From: Actinophytocola sp963729115 | GTDB lineage: Bacteria > Actinomycetota > Actinomycetes > Mycobacteriales > Pseudonocardiaceae | Direction of reading: 5' to 3' | DNA length: 64,000 bases | Assembly (NCBI GenBank): GCA_963729115.1 | Contig: CAVSMR010000013.1 | Coordinates: 1-64,000, forward strand | In this document: piece after piece, positions 16,319-25,138 of the stretch | How the letters are laid out: every line of letters begins with the position of its first letter | Position numbering within the stretch: the first letter of the stretch is position 1 | Notes under the pieces: model-generated | The model's database searches: none | Told to the model about the DNA's origin: nothing | What the model saw: the letters and a program-made list of their open reading frames with translations, nothing else | Made by a program: the position numbers and the translations under genes

Positions 16319-16560
16319 ACCGGGCCGTGATCCGCGAGTGGCTCGCCGACCACAACTGGTCGGTGCGGCGGCTGGCGGAGGAGTGCAGCGCGCTCGGCAA
16401 GGACGAGTTCTCGGAGGGCACCGTGCGGAACGCGGTCAATGGGCTCGACCCGATGCGTGTGGGCCGAATCCGAGTCATCTGCAAGGTCACCGCGCGCTAC
16501 GGCGACGGAATCTCCTACGCGCGGCTGGTCGCTGAGGACGGACAAGCCTCGGCCAGCTAG
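16306..16560 (+). CDS. Small helix-turn-helix-like AICE protein
   Basis: An intact 84-residue protein. The central part (NWSVRRLAEECSALGKDEF, then SEGTVRNAVNGLDPMRVGRI) has the spacing of an XRE-type helix-turn-helix, so a DNA-binding role is likely. The GTG at 16306 lies inside the end of the preceding gene. Confidence 0.6.
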   Translation: MPKLNRAVIREWLADHNWSVRRLAEECSALGKDEFSEGTVRNAVNGLDPMRVGRIRVICKVTARYGDGISYARLVAEDGQASAS

Positions 16561-16702
16561 CCCAACTATCCGAAGTAGACAAACACACGCGGGGTCGTGT
16601 GGCGATGACGCACGCCTTCATTCGCCGTGCTGATCCCGTAGGCGCAGAAGCGGAAACCCGGCTACCAACCTGTCCGCTCCTGCGCTGTCCATCCCAAGGG
16701 GA

Positions 16703-16894
16703 ATGAACAGTGAACAGGCTAGAACCTTCTCGCTCTGCTGCGCCAGAGGGGGCCACCGATCGGCGCAGCATGCCTCCCGCGCACGGTGTGCTCGGTGCCG
16801 GCGTTTCGCTCGCCTGCTGCCGGGTGAGTCTCGTTGTGCGACGTGTGCCGGTGTGCTGGCTCTGGAGTTCGGCCGGCTGCGGGGTGCGCGATGA
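16703..16894 (+). CDS. Small zinc-ribbon-like AICE protein
   Basis: An intact 63-residue protein with two CxxC knuckles (CARC and CATC) 14 residues apart, the pattern of a zinc ribbon. The ATG follows AAGGGGA. Its stop overlaps the next start as ATGA, so it belongs to the tra operon. No further function can be read. Confidence 0.6.
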   Translation: MNSEQARTFSLCCARGGHRSAQHASRARCARCRRFARLLPGESRCATCAGVLALEFGRLRGAR

Positions 16895-18493
16895 ACGCGC
16901 AGACGATCGGCACGCTGATCATGACGGGCGGCGGGATCGCCGTCGTGGTGTGGGTGCTGAACAAGATCGGCCGCGCGCTCACGGCCGTGGTGGAAGCCCT
17001 GGCGACCGTCGCGGTGGTGTTCCTCGCGGTATGGCTGGCGGTCAAAGCCACGTTCCTCGCGGTCCAGCTGGGTCGTCCGGCACTGGCGCACCACGCTCGG
17101 TGCCGTCTCGCTGGGCGCGTGGGTGTGGTGGTGGGGCTGGCTGCCCATCGCCCTCCTGGTCGTCGCCGTGGCTGTCGGGCTGACCGTGTGGCGCTGGCGG
17201 CATCGCACGTCGTTCGAGCCGTGGGTAGGCCGGCGGCTGCGGTCGTGGTGGCTGCGCTGGACCGTCTACGCGCCGCGGCTGCCGAAGTGGCTGCACAACT
17301 GCGGGCTGACCATCCGCGACCACGACCGATCCATCGTGCTGACCGCGAACCCGCTCGGCCGCAACAAGGTCCAGCGCAGGGTCAAGCCGCGCGAGCGACC
17401 AGGAACCGCGAGTCCTCGGCGTTCGGTCGGGTGCGTCGTGGGATGAGGTGCGGGTGCGGCTCGTGCCCGGGCAGAAGCCGGAGGACTTCGACGAGGCCGC
17501 CCGCGCGCTGGCGGTGGCTCGTGGGGTGGCGCGCTGCCAGGTCCGGGAGCTGAAGCCGCGACGTGGTGTCGATCGACTTCCAGCGGCGCAACCTGCTCGC
17601 CGACACCGTGTCGTGCCCCGACCTCGCGGACCTGGCCGACGTGCCCGGCTCGGACGATCGATCTGCGGAAGGTGTGGAGCGGGCGCACCGACTACGGCAC
17701 CGACTGGCACCAATCCCTGCTCGGCTCGCACACCCTCCACGCCGGCGCGACCGGGGCGGGGAAGGGCGCGCAGATGTGGTGCCCGCTGGTGTCGATCGCC
17801 CCGGCCATCCGGGACGGCCTGGTGCGGGTGTCGGGGATCGACCCGAAGGGCATGGAGCTGGCCTACGGGCGGCGGATCTTCCACCGCTACGCCGTCACCG
17901 GCAAGGACGCGCTCGCGCTGCTCGACGACCTGATCGAGGGCGTGGACAAGCGCAAGGCCGAGTTCGCCGGCCGACTCCGCACGGTCCCGATCACCCGCGA
18001 GAACCCGCTGGAGATGGTGGAGTTCGACGAGATCGGCGCGCTGATCCGCTACATCGGCGACCGCAAGCTCCGCGAAGCCATCACCGAACGGGTCGCGCTG
18101 CTGACCACCCAGGGCCGGGCGCTGGGCTACACGGTGCGCGGCTACGTCCAGGAGCCCACCAAGGACACGGTCCCGGTGCGGGAGCTGTTCCCGCGCCGCA
18201 TCTGCCTGCGCGTGGCCACGAAGTCCCACGTCGGGATGGTGCTCGGCGACCAGGCCTACGACCGGGGCGCCTGGGCCAACCGCATCGGCGAATCCGAACC
18301 CGGTGTCGGCTACCTGTTCGGCGAGGGCATCCGCGAACCGCTGCGCGTCCGCGCCGGCTGGGTCCCCGACGAGGCGATCAAAGACCTCGAAGCGTTCGTC
18401 ACCGGCCACACGCCGCCCAGCCGGCCCGGCACGGTCCACGCCTTCCCCACCCGCACGCCCGGGCGCAGCAGCGCTCCCGGCGGCGTCGCCTGA
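16891..18493 (+). pseudogene. traB: TraB/TraSA-type FtsK/SpoIIIE DNA translocase, four frameshifts
   Basis: With four +1 shifts removed (near 17068, 17391, 17560 and 17656) this reads as one protein of about 532 residues that would pump double-stranded element DNA between mycelia. Hydrophobic segments occupy about residues 5-85 (VVVWVLNKIGRALTAVVEAL; later WVWWWGWLPIALLVVAVAVG). The motor follows: DEVRVRLVPGQKPEDFDEAA, the Walker A loop GATGAGKG, the DPKGMELAYG segment, Walker B LEMVEFDEIGAL, and LTTQGRALGYTVRGYVQEPT. The downstream part from 17672 is open and uninterrupted. The N-terminal membrane part could be a separate small gene, but nothing separates it. Confidence 0.82.
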
Positions 18494-18520
18494 CCTCCTC
18501 AACGAAGGGCTTCCCTTGCT

Positions 18521-18947
18521 ATGAACACGATCGCAACGACATCCACAGTGGACGGCCTGTTCGGGGCCTACCGGTCGCACGTGCTTGGACGTTCGCTTCC
18601 GGAGCCGACATCCGTGCACGTCACCCCGGGCACCCGGGAAATCTCCCTCCAGCCCGGCGGGAACCTCGACCTGTGCTCGCGCCTCGGCTCCATCCTCGTG
18701 TGGGCATTCACTCTCGCCGACGTGACCGCCAGCTGGTGGCACACACCGGACGGCTCGCTGCACATCTCCGTTCACGGCCGCACCGACGGGCGGCGTGCGA
18801 GTCAAGGTCTACGGCGGCGGCGCCTTCGCCGACTCCCTCGGCCTGGTCCCCCTCGACGCCGGCGAGAGCGAAGGCGTCTCCCTCGACGAGCTGTACGCCC
18901 TGGCCTGCCTGCTGCGCGACGGGCAGCACGAGCGGGAGGTGGCCTGA
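18521..18947 (+). pseudogene. Conserved AICE hypothetical protein, one frameshift
   Basis: About 141 residues with one extra base near 18794 removed: SLQPGGNLDLCSRLGSILVW, WWHTPDGSLHISVHGRTDGR and then VRVKVYGGGAFADSLGLVPL with SLDELYALACLLRDGQHERE. Similar proteins sit between traB and the initiator gene in other AICEs. Function unknown. The stop overlaps the initiator's start. Confidence 0.65.
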
Positions 18948-20555
18948 TGAACGGCCATCAGACCCGGGCCGAGCGGATGCGCCAACCGCTCGCCTCGGAC
19001 GTGATCGCCGCGACCGCCGAGCAACACGGCGTGTGCGTCCGGCCGTTCACGATGGAGGTCGGCGACCTCGACACCGGCGAGCTGCGCTACGTCCCGGTGC
19101 CGTGCGGGTCCACTGTGGAGTCGCAGTGTGGGCCGTGCGCGCGGAAGGCTCGCGCGCTGCGGATGGTCCAGTGCCGGGAGGGCTGGCACCTCGCCGAGGA
19201 ACCGGACTTCACCCCGGACCAGCCCACCGCCGACCAGACGGCGCTGCTGGAGCTGCGGGCCGACCTGGTGGCCGCCTACCGGCAAGCCGCGGACGGGCGC
19301 GGACGAGGCGACGAGCTGCGCGACGAGATCCGCTCCGTCGACGCGGAACTTCGGCAACTCGGCATGCGCGGCCGGCTGCCCGTCGCCGGAAGGGCCGACG
19401 AAGGCGGCTCCGAAGCGGTCGACGAGGCGGCGGCAGGACGCGCCGAAGCTGCCTCGGCGGCGGGTGGAGAAGCGCACCGTCGGGCGGGAGTTCGCCGGCC
19501 GGTACCGGCCGTCGATGTTCGTCACGCTCACCTGCGACACCTACGGGCGGGTGCGCGACGACGGCACGCCCGGTCGACCCGGCGACGCTACGACTACCGG
19601 CGGGCCGCTCGGGACGCGGTGCACTTCGCCGCGCTGGTCGACCGGTGCTGGCAGAACCTGCGCCGCTGCGTCGGCTGGGACGTGCAGTACTTCGCCACCG
19701 TCGAACCGCAGAAGCGCGGTCGCGCCGCACCTGCACGCCGCGATCCGCGGCTCGATCCCGCACGAGGTGCTGCGGGCAGGTCACCGCCGCGACCTACCAC
19801 CAGGTGTGGTGGCCGGCGCACGACGAGCTCGTCTACAGCGGCGACGAGCTGCCGGTGTGGGACGACGGCCGGTTCGTCGACCCGGACACCCGCGAACCGC
19901 TGACCGTCGTGGGCGGAGGCGCTGGACGCAGCTCGAGGAGCCGGCGCACGTCGTGACCTTCGGGCGGCAGGTGCACTCCAAGGGCATCCTCGGCGGCACC
20001 GAGGAAGCCGGCCGGCACATCGGCTACCTGACCAAGTACCTCACCAAGAGCATCGGCGAGGTGATCGAGGCCGACACCGACCGGCAGCGGGCGCACCACG
20101 ACCGGCTGCACGCCGAGCTGCGCGTCACGCCGTGCTCGCCGCGGTGCGCGGTCTGGCTGCTCTACGGCATCCAACCGCTCGGCGTGAACGCACGGACCCA
20201 CCCAGGCCGGTGCAAGTCGCGGGCGCACCGCCGGACCACCCTCGGGCTGCCCGGCCGGCGGGTGCTGGTGTCGCGGAAGTGGTCGGGCAAGACGCTCGCC
20301 GACCACCGGGCCGACCGGAAGGCGTTCGTCCTGGCCGCGCTCGCCGAGGTCGGCATCACGAAGCCGGAACCGGACCGGTCGCGGCTGATGTGGCAGAAGG
20401 TCCAGCCCGGCGACCCGCACCAGCCACCACGGGACCACCTGCTGATGCACGCCATCGCGGAGCGGATCAAGTGGAGAGCCGAGTACGACAAGGCGCTACT
20501 CGCGGCACAGGGACCACCGCCCGATCTTTCGGCAACTCAACCGGCAGCGGCCTGA
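18947..20555 (+). pseudogene. repSA: RepSA-like replication initiator, seven frameshifts
   Basis: The most damaged gene: seven +1 shifts (near 19385, 19570, 19588, 19718, 19775, 19909, 19928). Rejoined, it is a rolling-circle initiator of about 533 residues. A cysteine cluster at the N-terminus (CGSTVESQCGPCARKARALR, then MVQCREGWHL) precedes RYRPSMFVTLTCDTYGRV, the AVHFAALVDRCWQNLRRC region, the metal-binding HUH-type motif APHLHAAIRG, and YLTKYLTKSIGE, which carries the candidate catalytic tyrosines. It would nick and replicate the excised circle. The rest, from 19935 on, is open and clean. Confidence 0.82.
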
Positions 20556-20569
20556 ACTGGGGGAATGAC

Positions 20570-20788
20570 GTGAAACACAACTACCTGAACGTGCAAGAGG
20601 CCGCCGACTACCTGAACACCTCGGTGCGGTTCGTCCGGCGGCTCGTAGCGGAACGCCGGATCACCTTCCACAAGATCGGTCGGCATGTCCGGTTCGCGGT
20701 CGCGGACCTAGAAGCGTTCGCGCTCGCCGGCCGGGTCGAGGCGATCACTGACGCCGGTGTGTGGCGGGACTTGAAGGGGGCGGCCTGA
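20570..20788 (+). CDS. xis: Excisionase (Xis), MerR-like helix-turn-helix
   Basis: An intact 72-residue DNA-binding protein with NVQEAADYLNTSVRFVRRLV as helix-turn-helix and ITFHKIGRHVRFAVADLEAF as the wing. It would bend attL/attR DNA and direct the integrase towards excision. The GTG follows CTGGGGGAA, and its stop overlaps the int start (TGATG), the usual xis-int order. Confidence 0.88.
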   Translation: MKHNYLNVQEAADYLNTSVRFVRRLVAERRITFHKIGRHVRFAVADLEAFALAGRVEAITDAGVWRDLKGAA

Positions 20789-22021
20789 TGGCGAACAAGG
20801 GTGGTCACCGAACGTTCGGCAATGTCCGTCGACGGGAGTCGGGGCGTTGGCAGGCGCGCTACCCCGGACCGGACGGCCGGCTGCGATCAGCGCCGCGCAC
20901 CTTCGACACGAAGAAGGATGCGGAGGCGTGGCTTGCGGTGATCGCAGACGCAGCTGCTGACCGGCGAGTGGGTGGACCCGGAGCGGGGAAAGGTTCCGCT
21001 CCTGGACTACGCGCGACAGTGGATCGATCAGCGCGCGGGGCTGCGACCCCGGACGGTCGAGCTGTACCGATGGCTGCTCGGCAAGCACATCGCGCCGTAC
21101 CTCGGCTCGGCTCAGCTGGGCAAGATCACCACGGCGGCGGTGCGCCAGTGGCGGGCGGACCTGCTCGCTGCCGGGGTGTCGGAGTCGATGGCGGCCAAGA
21201 GCTACCGCTTGCTGCGCGCGATCCTCAACACGGCCGTGGTCGAGGACAAGATCCTTACCGCGCAACCCGTGCCGTGTGCGTGGGGCCGACAAGGAGAACC
21301 CGGCAGAGCGACCGACGCTCACCGTGGCGCAGGTGTTCGACCTGGCGGACCGGATGCCGAGGCGAGCGTTTCCGCATGCTGATCTTGCTGACGGCCTTCG
21401 CTTCGCTGCGGTGGGGTGAGGTGACTGCGCTCCGGCGGCGGGACATCGCGGAAGACGGGAGCTGGGTCCGCATCGCCGTCGCGTTCACCGAGGTCCGCGG
21501 GTAGAGGGCTGGTGCTCGGACCGCCCAAGTCGCGGGCAGGTGTGCGCACGATCGTGGTGCCGGCGGCCGTCCGGGCCGATCTTGTGGAGCATGTCCGTGA
21601 GTTCGCTGGGCCTGGTCAGGACGGACTCGTGTTCACCGGTGAGAAGGGTGGCGCGCTTCGTCGTGGGAGCTTCAGCCAGCGGGTGAAGTGGGTCGCCACG
21701 GTCAAGGACATGGGCCTCGCCGGCGTGCACTTCCACGACCTCCGGCACGCCGGCAACATCTGGGCCGCTCAGACCAAGGTCAGCACCAAGGATCTGATGG
21801 CCCGGATGGGGCACGACGACATGCGGGCGGCGTTGATCTACCAGCGGGCGACGAGCGAAGCGGCCGATCGGATGGCCGCCGGCCTCAGCGCCCTGGTCCG
21901 CAAGCACCACCGAGTGGGCCAGGCTGGCCGGCCACGGAACAAGGCGTCACGGAAGCGGGCTCGGCGCACGGATGACGGGCCGGACGATGGCTCGGCCGGC
22001 TCGCCGGTCCCGGTCGGCTAA
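20788..22021 (+). pseudogene. int: Tyrosine-recombinase integrase, four frameshifts
   Basis: Removing four +1 shifts (near 20950, 21269, 21371 and 21500) yields about 409 residues. An N-terminal arm-binding domain (GNVRRRESGRWQARYPGPDG, TFDTKKDAEAWLA) is followed by a core-binding SAM-like domain (LLDYARQWIDQRAGLRPRTV) and the catalytic domain: Arg in FASLRWGEVTALRRRD, His-x-x-Arg in HFHDLRHAGN, a later GHDD segment, and the nucleophile Tyr in ALIYQRATSE. It would recombine at the tRNA-Gly 3' half. It ends 92 bp from attR, at the arm repeats. Confidence 0.88.
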
Positions 22022-22046
22022 TGGCCCGTTAATGGCCCACCGGGGC
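22018..22046. repeat. Right putative integrase arm-type sites
   Basis: Beginning in the int stop codon, two direct copies of TAATGGCCC (GCTAATGGCCCGT, then TAATGGCCCACC), matching the left-end set at 10543-10571. Confidence 0.6.
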
Positions 22047-22057
22047 GGCGACAATAG

Positions 22058-22095
22058 AGAAGGGGTGCCTCCGATGATCCGGAGGCACCCCTTCT
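22058..22095 (+). terminator. Terminator after int, perfect 16-bp stem
   Basis: AGAAGGGGTGCCTCCG (22058-22073) pairs exactly with 22080-22095 around the loop ATGATC. It ends the element's rightward operon before the tRNA gene. Confidence 0.88.
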
Positions 22096-22113
22096 GAGCT
22101 GCGATAACTAGTC

Positions 22114-22157
22114 CAGAGCGGATGACGGGAATCGAACCCGCGTATTCAGCTTGGGAA
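22114..22157. repeat. attR: 44-bp repeat within tRNA-Gly
   Basis: Identical to 10417-10460. It provides the 3' half of the intact tRNA gene, which means the functional tRNA end now comes from the element. Confidence 0.93.
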
Positions 22158-22187
22158 GCTGATGTTCTACCATTGAACTACATCCGC
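22117..22187 (-). tRNA. tRNA-Gly (anticodon CCC)
   Basis: Read on the minus strand, 71 nt: acceptor GCGGATG pairs with CATCCGC, D arm around GTTCAATGGTAGAAC, anticodon stem TCAGC/GCTGA with loop TTCCCAA (anticodon CCC), and T arm CGGGTTCGATTCCCG. No CCA is encoded. The gene is the AICE integration target; the part from the anticodon loop onward is duplicated at attL. Confidence 0.95.
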
Positions 22188-22244
22188 GTGACCCGCTCGG
22201 CGGGCCCAGCTGAGCCTACACGGCTGCGCGGTTAGGGTGAGCGG

Positions 22245-22826
22245 GTGTTGCTGAGCGATCGCGACCTGCGCAAGGAGCTGGAATCCGGGCGGTTCGGGCT
22301 CGAGCCGTTCGACGCCGCGATGCTTCAGCCGTCCAGTATCGATGTTCGGCTCGACCGGTTCTTCCGGGTCTTCAACAACACCAAGTACACCCACATCGAC
22401 CCCAGCCGGCAGCAGGACGAGCTCACCTCGCTCGTCGAGGCGGACGGGGACGAGCCGTTCGTCCTGCATCCCGGTGAGTTCGTGCTCGGGTCGACCTTCG
22501 AGACCGTGTCCCTGCCCGACGACCTGGCCGGGCGGCTGGAGGGGAAGTCCAGCCTCGGCCGCCTCGGGCTGCTCACCCACTCCACGGCCGGCTTCATCGA
22601 CCCCGGCTTCGACGGGCACATCACGCTCGAGCTGTCCAACGTCGCCAACCTGCCGATCACGCTCTGGCCCGGCATGAAGATCGGCCAGCTCTGCCTCTTC
22701 CGCCTGTCCAGCGCCGCGGAGAACCCCTACGGCTCGAAGGCCGCCGGCTCCCGCTACCAGGGCCAGCGCGGCCCCACCCCCTCCCGCGCCTACCTCAACT
22801 TCCACCGCGTGGAAACGCGGCGCTGA
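22245..22826 (+). CDS. dcd: dCTP deaminase
   Basis: A 193-residue trimeric-fold nucleotide enzyme. LQPSSIDVRLDRFFRVFNNT opens the core, GKSSLGRLGLLTHSTAGFID holds the nucleotide loop and the catalytic region, and GHITLELSNVANLPITLWPG carries the essential glutamate. It makes dUTP from dCTP for dTMP synthesis. The mycobacterial homologue also acts as dUTPase; length and motifs allow this here, but I cannot confirm it. The start is GTG, about 8 nt after a TAGGGT, compatible with a leaderless message. Its end overlaps the convergent MFS gene by 32 bp. Confidence 0.93.
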   Translation: MLLSDRDLRKELESGRFGLEPFDAAMLQPSSIDVRLDRFFRVFNNTKYTHIDPSRQQDELTSLVEADGDEPFVLHPGEFVLGSTFETVSLPDDLAGRLEGKSSLGRLGLLTHSTAGFIDPGFDGHITLELSNVANLPITLWPGMKIGQLCLFRLSSAAENPYGSKAAGSRYQGQRGPTPSRAYLNFHRVETRR

Positions 22827-23985
22827 GCCGCCGCTCGCCGGCCACCGGTGTCAGGACCGCACCGCACAAGGGAAAGACCGCCGCGGTGAAAAGCGCCGCC
22901 GGATAGCCGAACACCGTGATCAACGCGCCGAACACGGGCGCGGTCGCCATCGCCACGATGTTCTGCGCCGTGTTCTGCACGCCCAGTGCCCGGCCGGCCC
23001 AGAACGGGCCGGCGAGCTCGGCCGTCGCGGTGAAGCCCAGGCCGTTGTCGGTCACCGTCACGACCAGGGCCGCCACCAGCGCGGCCACCGACAGCCACGA
23101 CGAACCACCGAGACCCCACATCACCATCGTCAGCGCCGCGAGCACGGCGACCACCCGCATGGGTCCCATCCGGCTGCCCACCCGGTCCGACCACACGCCC
23201 GCCACGATCCGGCCAGCCGCGCCGACCACCTGCACCACCGCGACCAGCCGGCCGGCCTCGACCGGGCTCCAGCCGTGCTCGGACACCAGGAACGTCACCG
23301 CGAACGTCGCCGCCACGAACTGCGGGGCCACCAGCAGCGCGCTCGCGGAATGCAGGCGCAGCAACGTCCTCGCGGGCGCGGCGGCGGCGCGGTACGGCGA
23401 CGCGACGGACGACGCCGTGCGGGCCGGGCGCGGCGGGTCGACCACGACCAGCAGCACGAGCACCGCCGAGACCAGGCACAGCACGGCCGGCAGCGCGATC
23501 GCCGCCGCGAAGCCCCACCGGTGCCCGAGCCACGGCAGCGTCGCCGCCGCGATGCCCACCCCGATCGGCTGCGCGGTCTGCCGGATACCCATCGCGAGCC
23601 CGCGCTCCGACGCGGTGAACCAGCCCAGCACGACCCGCCCGCTCGCCGCGTTCACCGACGCCGCGCACGCGCCCGCCACGAACAGGCCGGCGCCCAGCGC
23701 CACCAGCCCGGACAGCGCGAGGCTCGCCAGGATCAGCACCCCCGTGGCCACGAGCCCGGCCGCCATCACGACGCGCTCGCCGTACCGGTCCGCGGCCGCG
23801 CCCCACGCGATGAGCGCCAGCAGCAAACCCAGCAGCGGCGCGGAAACCAGCACCGCCGCCTCGGTCAGCGACACCCCCGCGGAGCGCTGCAGCTCCGGGA
23901 TCAGGAACGGCAGCCCGTACAGGAAGCACGAAGTGGTGGCCTGCGCGGCGATCCCCACGGCGAGGATGAACCAGCGTCCGGCCAT
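22795..23985 (-). CDS. Major facilitator superfamily transporter
   Basis: A 396-residue membrane protein with about twelve hydrophobic segments in two six-helix halves and the loop 2-3 signature region GAAADRYGERVVMAAG, with a related sequence (GVWSDRVGSRMGP) at the start of the second half. It is a single-gene unit; nothing in sequence or context gives the substrate. It runs towards dcd and shares 32 bp with its 3' end on the opposite strand. Confidence 0.85.
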   Translation of the reverse strand: MAGRWFILAVGIAAQATTSCFLYGLPFLIPELQRSAGVSLTEAAVLVSAPLLGLLLALIAWGAAADRYGERVVMAAGLVATGVLILASLALSGLVALGAGLFVAGACAASVNAASGRVVLGWFTASERGLAMGIRQTAQPIGVGIAAATLPWLGHRWGFAAAIALPAVLCLVSAVLVLLVVVDPPRPARTASSVASPYRAAAAPARTLLRLHSASALLVAPQFVAATFAVTFLVSEHGWSPVEAGRLVAVVQVVGAAGRIVAGVWSDRVGSRMGPMRVVAVLAALTMVMWGLGGSSWLSVAALVAALVVTVTDNGLGFTATAELAGPFWAGRALGVQNTAQNIVAMATAPVFGALITVFGYPAALFTAAVFPLCGAVLTPVAGERRLSAAFPRGGS

Positions 23986-24151
23986 GCCCGCACGCTAACC
24001 GATCTCTCCTGGAGTTTGGGAACGATCTCCCAGATGGTGAACACTCGGGGGCTGGCCCCAGGGTCGGTTCGGGGGCCTCCCTGATGTTCGCCCGCGCGAG
24101 TGCGCCATAGCGTCGAGCCGACGCAGGTTTACTGAGCAGAGGGGCACTGAC

Positions 24152-24979
24152 ATGGGGATCGGACGGGCGGTCGTGGCGGCCGCCATCGGCATCGCGGGCG
24201 TGGGCCTGCTGACCGCATGCGGCTGGGACCTCGCGACCGAGTCGTACAAGGACTCGGACAGCGTGGCGCAGTCGTTCACGAGCGTGCGGTTCGCGAACGA
24301 CTCGGGCGGCGTCACGATCCGGACCGGCGACCACGCCTCCGTCGAGCGCGAGGTCCACTACAGCGACGAGAAGCCCGGCCAGACCTCCCACGTCGAGGAC
24401 GGCGTGCTGACGCTGGACTCCTGCGGCAAGCGCAACTGCTGGATCGACTACGAGGTCACCGTGCCCGAGGGCACGACGGTGACCGGCCAGCTCGACTCCG
24501 GCACCGCGGACATCAGCGGCGTCGCGGCGGCCACCGTGCGGGCGAGCTCCGGCGAGGTCACCGTCAAGGACGTGGCCGGCGCGGTCAAGGTCGAGGCCAG
24601 CTCGGGCTCGATCACCCTGGCCGGCATCGGCGGATCGGTCGTCGCCAAGGCCGAGTCGGGCAGCATCCAGGCGGACGACGTGCGCGGCGACCTCGTGCTC
24701 GCGGCGTCCTCGGGGTCCGTCGAGGCCCGCGGCATCGGCGGCACCACCAAGGTCGACTCGTCGTCCGGCAGCGTCGCGGTCGAGCTCGCCGCCGCGCGGG
24801 ACGTGCGGGTCGACGCGAAGTCCGGCAACGTCGAGGTCACCGTCCCGGCTGGCTCGTACGCGGTCTCGACCAGCACGGGCAGCGGCGACGTCGACAGTGA
24901 GATCGACGACGACGCGACCGGCGACCACCGCCTCGACCTGCACACCAACAGCGGGAACATCACCGTCTCGCGGGCCTGA
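24152..24979 (+). CDS. DUF4097-type surface lipoprotein
   Basis: A 275-residue secreted protein. The signal peptide (residues 1-23) ends in the lipobox LLTAC, so the cysteine would be lipid-modified and the protein anchored outside the membrane. The rest is a right-handed beta-helix-like repeat: VRASSGEVTVKDVAGAVKVE, ASSGSITLAGIGGSVVAKAE, ESGSIQADDVRGDLVLAASS and further copies, typical of DUF4097 proteins. No catalytic motif is seen. Function unknown. Confidence 0.85.
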   Translation: MGIGRAVVAAAIGIAGVGLLTACGWDLATESYKDSDSVAQSFTSVRFANDSGGVTIRTGDHASVEREVHYSDEKPGQTSHVEDGVLTLDSCGKRNCWIDYEVTVPEGTTVTGQLDSGTADISGVAAATVRASSGEVTVKDVAGAVKVEASSGSITLAGIGGSVVAKAESGSIQADDVRGDLVLAASSGSVEARGIGGTTKVDSSSGSVAVELAAARDVRVDAKSGNVEVTVPAGSYAVSTSTGSGDVDSEIDDDATGDHRLDLHTNSGNITVSRA

Positions 24980-25029
24980 CCGACGGCGGGAACCATCCGC
25001 ATGGGTGCCGCGTTTAGACTGGCAGGAAG

Positions 25030-25106
25030 GTTGAGCGATAGGGGCTCAAGTCTGGTTTTGACGACCGAGCGGATTCGGCGGCAGACTTGAGCGGGAAGCA
25101 CTCAAC
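25030..25106 (+). promoter_or_regulatory. Two HAIR operators (HspR sites) upstream of dnaK
   Basis: TTGAGC-N7-GCTCAA at 25031-25049 is a perfect inverted repeat, and CTTGAGC-N7-ACTCAA at 25086-25105 is nearly so. Both match the HAIR consensus CTTGAGT-N7-ACTCAAG. HspR, the last gene of this operon, would bind them and shut the operon off when DnaK is plentiful. TTGACG at 25058-25063 may be a -35 element between them. Confidence 0.9.
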
Positions 25107-25138
25107 CCACACAGGAAGCGCAAGCAGGAGGAATACAA

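Larger units (their letters stand above)
10417..22157 (+). mobile_element. Actinomycete integrative and conjugative element (AICE, pSAM2 type), 11.7 kb
   Basis: A complete pSAM2-type gene set lies between two 44-bp direct repeats formed by the 3' half of tRNA-Gly(CCC): int and xis at the right end, a RepSA-like rolling-circle initiator, a TraB/FtsK double-strand DNA translocase, a Pra-like activator and its divergent GntR regulator, plus conserved small AICE proteins. The left 2 kb is cargo of visibly lower GC. int would excise the element as a circle; traB would transfer it as double-stranded DNA. About 25 one-base frameshifts hit nine genes here, listed in each entry; xis, three or four small genes and both attachment sites are intact. 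Whether these are real mutations or consensus errors decides whether the element is active. Confidence 0.93.

Noticed and set aside
18947..20555. Programmed ribosomal frameshifting in repSA
   Set aside because: Seven shifts without slippery heptamers or fixed signals is not how known programmed sites look; kept only as a remote option.
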